Of a stretch of 34,847 bases of DNA, positions 31,968-34,847 are shown in pieces. Position numbers and translations under genes: made by a program. Each line of letters starts with the position of its first letter. The stretch's first letter is position 1. Under the pieces are notes generated by a model. That model made no database searches, was not told the origin of the DNA, and saw only the letters and a program-made list of their open reading frames with translations. This DNA comes from a virus: IMG/VR virus record IMGVR_UViG_3300020421_002955, positions 1 to 34,847 of that record. One strand, written 5' to 3'.

Positions 31968-31993
31968 TTTCTATCCTGCAATAATATTAATCT

Positions 31994-32001
31994 TATTTAT
32001 A
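31994..32001 (-). promoter_or_regulatory. T4-type late promoter for the right virion operon
   Basis: The minus strand reads TATAAATA followed by AGATTAATAT, in the short gap between the 360-aa and 609-aa genes. It is 27 bases from the 609-aa ATG. It should drive the operon 609-aa, gp8, 1689-aa, 68-aa, 187-aa, 441-aa and 163-aa. Confidence 0.75.
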
Positions 32002-32005
32002 TATG

Positions 32006-33088
32006 TTAATACTGCTTATTTGAGGTTAAATAACCTATTGCAACATAATTCTGAGGACTTACATAGTCAGCATCATATGTTGGGAAGGATTTCATATCAA
32101 ACGTTTCAAACGCGTTATCATATCGAATACCTGTTCCAGCAGAATCTAGGTTATCAAAAGTGATTCCATAATCTGCCCATTCTTTAAGATCTTTATAAAG
32201 CAACATAACATCATTAATTGTTGCGTATTGTTTACCGCCTACTGTTGCAGCCATTGCTGAATCAGCCCAATATCCAGTCAGTCGATATGGACTAGTTCTA
32301 AACTGCGGTTCATTCATATGGAACTTGGCGCCAAAATTAGATTTAGCTCCATGCGCGGTGTAATTATTTAGGTGTGATATATCACCTTGTGCCTGTGGCG
32401 GATTGATACTACTAATTGCATCTGCGCTATCAACAACAAAGAAAATATTTTTAAATGGATCTGGAACAGACTCATCTGTAATAATATTAATTGTGTCAGT
32501 ACCTTCGATCGCAACTTCGTTAGCAAGATAAAATCCAGTCGGATGTACAAATCTTCTCCACAGCTGTTCCCAAACACCAATCGAAAGCGGTGACTTAATT
32601 AAAATTGAGAATACTTGGAACTTACCACCATCTTGAATAACCTTACCATATTCTGCACCAAGTTCTGATTCTCCAACATTAAAAAGAAATTTCTTTGGAT
32701 AAATGATCTCAACTTCTTCGTCAAAGAATCCGCGGAAAAATCCTTCACCAGAAAAAAGAGAACCTTTTACACGAAAGAAATTTCCAAAGTTTCGAATAGC
32801 TTCTCGCGGAAATGAAAAATTACCACCAGATACACCAAGTGCTAGAGTTTCAAATAACTGATCGAGTCTTTCTAAACTTGCATCTTCTGTTTCTCGAATA
32901 GTATTTAATTCATGAATCATTCCATCAAAATTAGTATCAGAATCTTGGAATTCATAGTAACCCTCAAGAAATGCAATTAAATTAGGATAGTCTTCCCTGA
33001 AATATTCAGGCAAGATCTCTTCTATCAAGCTTCTTCTAAAATTGATATCGATTCTATCAAAATGTTTGAGGGTTTCTTCTTTAGCCAT
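32006..33088 (-). CDS. gp6-adjacent baseplate/virion structural protein (360 aa)
   Basis: This protein follows gp6 in marine T4-like phages. Landmarks are INFRRSLIEEILPEYFREDY (14-33), NLIAFLEGYYEFQDSD (36-51), FFRVKGSLFSGEGFFRGFFD (~108-127), EVEIIYPKKFLFNVGESELG (~129-148) and LWRRFVHPTGFYLANEVAIE (~180-199). This set recurs in cyanophage homologues annotated as virion structural proteins, and is probably a wedge component. The C-terminal third contains DSADAISSINPP, YWADSAMAAT and NLDSAGTGIRYD, the same DSA units seen in the fibres. It starts in the stop codon of gp6 (TAATG). The exact T4 equivalent is unclear. Confidence 0.82.
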   Translation of the reverse strand: MAKEETLKHFDRIDINFRRSLIEEILPEYFREDYPNLIAFLEGYYEFQDSDTNFDGMIHELNTIRETEDASLERLDQLFETLALGVSGGNFSFPREAIRNFGNFFRVKGSLFSGEGFFRGFFDEEVEIIYPKKFLFNVGESELGAEYGKVIQDGGKFQVFSILIKSPLSIGVWEQLWRRFVHPTGFYLANEVAIEGTDTINIITDESVPDPFKNIFFVVDSADAISSINPPQAQGDISHLNNYTAHGAKSNFGAKFHMNEPQFRTSPYRLTGYWADSAMAATVGGKQYATINDVMLLYKDLKEWADYGITFDNLDSAGTGIRYDNAFETFDMKSFPTYDADYVSPQNYVAIGYLTSNKQY

Positions 33089-34847
33089 TAGTTATCGACT
33101 TCCAATGTAGTGGTCTGTCTATCAATCAGTGCTGAAGTTGATGAGTTGGTTGAATCAAGTTTCAATACATAATTTCGTAGAGGTTTAACAAAGCTTTGAT
33201 TTTCTGGTACAACAGAAAGACGAAGATATGTTGATCCTAATATAAGAGCTTCTGGTTTAATTCCAGTTATATCTACTACTCCTGATGGTGCATCATATTC
33301 ACCAACGTTATCTTGTAAAACATTTCCTGCCAAATCGTATATTTGCAATTTAGTACCAGAAAGTTTATTTCTTAATTGTGCTACAACTCCACGGAATTGA
33401 AATGTATCTGAAATGACAGTATGGTTAATATCATCTGGATCTGCAATTCTCATAGGGAATGCAAGCTTATGTGCAGTTGCAACACCTACAGATGGAGTAA
33501 ATCTTAATTGACATTTTACTTCAGTTCTTGATGATAAGATAGCTGGACTTAAGGCATCTACCTCGGTCAAAAGATTCGATCTACGAAATACTGATTCAAA
33601 TCTTTCAAGGTTATTTGCAAAAAAGTTTTTCTTAAAATTAAATACATCTGTTTCTACAGAAGCTAGAGTATTACCAGTAAGAGCAGGATCAAAATTAAAA
33701 ACTGTATTCAATTCAATAAACACTGTGATTGGATCTACAAACTTTGTTTCAATTGACATCACAGATAGATTCTTAGTAAAGTTATTTACGATACTTGACT
33801 CTGTTTCTGTTTTTGTATTTGTTGCAGTACCAGTTTTATATAGAATAGAGACATATGCTCTTCCATAATCAATTGGTACATTCTCGTCACCTGACCAAAC
33901 TGTCACATCTTCAATCACGGTGTAATTACTTTGTATCGTAGCTTTATAGTCGAGTGATGTAACTAACCTTTGTTGTGTGGCATATGCAAATGGAGCCAAG
34001 TTTTTAATAGAATCTATTGATTGTTTTTCTGCACCACCTGTTGACTCAGCCGCAGTTACTACTGAAACTGGATATGATTGACCATTTACTGTAACATTAC
34101 TTGTAGACGAAAAGACGGTACCTTCATTTGCAGTAGGACCACTGACAGAAAGATATTTTAAAACGATTTTATTTCCAGGATCTGGTGATTTACCAAAAGA
34201 AATGCCATCACCAAAATTAATTTCATAAAACCCGTTTGGAGCTTCACGTATTGTATATAGCTCTGATTCAGGAGTAATAACAACAGCATCTTTTACTGGT
34301 GAATAGCTGACAAAGTTTGAAGAACTTGAAGTATCAAAAACTTGCATGACCGTAGTGGCTTTATCCATCTTCTGATCAGGAATAACATATATTTGTCTCT
34401 CGGTTTTTTCACCTACTAAGAATGTCTTTGTTTTTTCAATACCTTCGTGTACTGGAATATCGAATGAACCTGCAGTCGTTTCAATATTATAAAGTCCACT
34501 GCCGTTATCTTTTGCATTGAATGCATCGAGTGTTCTAAACGTATATGTAGTGCCATCGATTTGTGTAGTAAACGTCAGGCCTTTTGGTACGAGGACGGCC
34601 GGAGGACGATTTGCCACACCAGCAAGATTAAACGAAAGATTTAATAAAGCCTTCGAAGCAGTCATCGATCTTACATCATAACCGAGGGTTTCGGCATGGG
34701 ATACAACAGAACTTCGAAGCTGGGCTGTATTAAGAAATGATTCGTTCAATGCAAAGTTTGCTGTGAGTCCGTTAATATGGGTATTATATGCCAATACGTC
34801 GAGAACATTTGATAGACCCGAGGCATCGAAATCATAATCTGCATATT
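33088..34847 (-). CDS. gp6: Baseplate wedge protein gp6 (5' partial)
   Basis: The gp6 signature is in the visible N-terminal part: YADYDFDASGLSNVLDVLAY, then NTHINGLTANFALNESFLNT, AQLRSSVVSHAETLGYDVRS. The frame stays open to the right edge, so the start is outside the window; the apparent start at 34794 is only an internal TTG (Leu in DVLAYN). The middle shows the baseplate J-like motif YEINFGDGISFGKSPDPGNK and RLVTSLDYKATIQSNYTVIE. Gp6 forms the ring that joins wedges of the T4-type baseplate. About 30-50 residues are probably missing at the N-terminus. It ends by overlapping the 360-aa gene. Confidence 0.92.
   Translation of the reverse strand, partial: YADYDFDASGLSNVLDVLAYNTHINGLTANFALNESFLNTAQLRSSVVSHAETLGYDVRSMTASKALLNLSFNLAGVANRPPAVLVPKGLTFTTQIDGTTYTFRTLDAFNAKDNGSGLYNIETTAGSFDIPVHEGIEKTKTFLVGEKTERQIYVIPDQKMDKATTVMQVFDTSSSSNFVSYSPVKDAVVITPESELYTIREAPNGFYEINFGDGISFGKSPDPGNKIVLKYLSVSGPTANEGTVFSSTSNVTVNGQSYPVSVVTAAESTGGAEKQSIDSIKNLAPFAYATQQRLVTSLDYKATIQSNYTVIEDVTVWSGDENVPIDYGRAYVSILYKTGTATNTKTETESSIVNNFTKNLSVMSIETKFVDPITVFIELNTVFNFDPALTGNTLASVETDVFNFKKNFFANNLERFESVFRRSNLLTEVDALSPAILSSRTEVKCQLRFTPSVGVATAHKLAFPMRIADPDDINHTVISDTFQFRGVVAQLRNKLSGTKLQIYDLAGNVLQDNVGEYDAPSGVVDITGIKPEALILGSTYLRLSVVPENQSFVKPLRNYVLKLDSTNSSTSALIDRQTTTLEVDN

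Noticed and set aside
34794-34847. Apparent gp6 start at 34794
   Set aside because: The codon is an internal TTG (Leu). The frame continues upstream with conserved gp6 residues (YADYDFDASGLSNVLDVLAY) to the window edge, so gp6 is partial, not short.

Overview
This window reads as the virion-structure region of a large, AT-rich T4-like myovirus, most like the marine T4-like phages of cyanobacteria, SAR11 and other marine bacteria. The evidence is homologues of the T4 baseplate wedge proteins gp6 and gp8, three further baseplate or virion proteins of types known from cyanophages, many modular tail-fibre proteins, and T4-type late promoter boxes (TATAAATA) at the heads of gene blocks. No host gene, tRNA, integrase, insertion sequence or CRISPR array is visible. 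The host cannot be named from this window.

Layout. (1) Bases 1-12555, minus strand: a fibre/adhesin block. Reading from its promoter it holds a 116-aa Ig-like protein, a 73-aa protein and a 607-aa fibre. After a second late promoter come a 2196-aa modular fibre, an 823-aa protein with three LamG-like domains, and a glycine-rich adhesin cut by the window edge. (2) Bases 12556-12688: a compact divergent control region with two late boxes facing left (one inside a perfect palindrome) and an extended -10 sigma70-type promoter facing right. (3) Bases 12689-21133, plus strand: twelve tightly overlapping genes that encode enzymes, not structural proteins. They are a GNAT-like protein, three different 2OG-Fe(II) oxygenase-like proteins, a P-loop kinase-like protein, one GT-B-like and four GT-A-like glycosyltransferases, a HisC-like PLP aminotransferase, a radical SAM/SPASM-like protein and a SAM methyltransferase-like protein. 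(4) Bases 21126-34847, minus strand: the baseplate block, gp6 (cut by the right edge), a gp6-adjacent wedge protein, a late promoter, a fibre-like 609-aa protein, gp8, a 1689-aa DUF4815-type protein and four smaller virion proteins.

How it works together. The minus-strand genes would be transcribed late and make baseplate and fibres. The plus-strand cassette has a host-type promoter and translationally coupled genes, so it is probably expressed earlier. Its content looks like a pathway that makes and transfers a modified, perhaps amino-bearing, glycan. Possible targets are the host envelope or the neighbouring Ser/Thr/Asn-rich fibres; this is inference. The cassette is the best candidate for an undescribed system here. 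Other points of interest are a cupredoxin-like domain with a full type-1 copper ligand set inside the giant fibre, a DSA(Y) peptide motif spread through most structural proteins, and a 16-nt late promoter sequence repeated exactly at two block heads.
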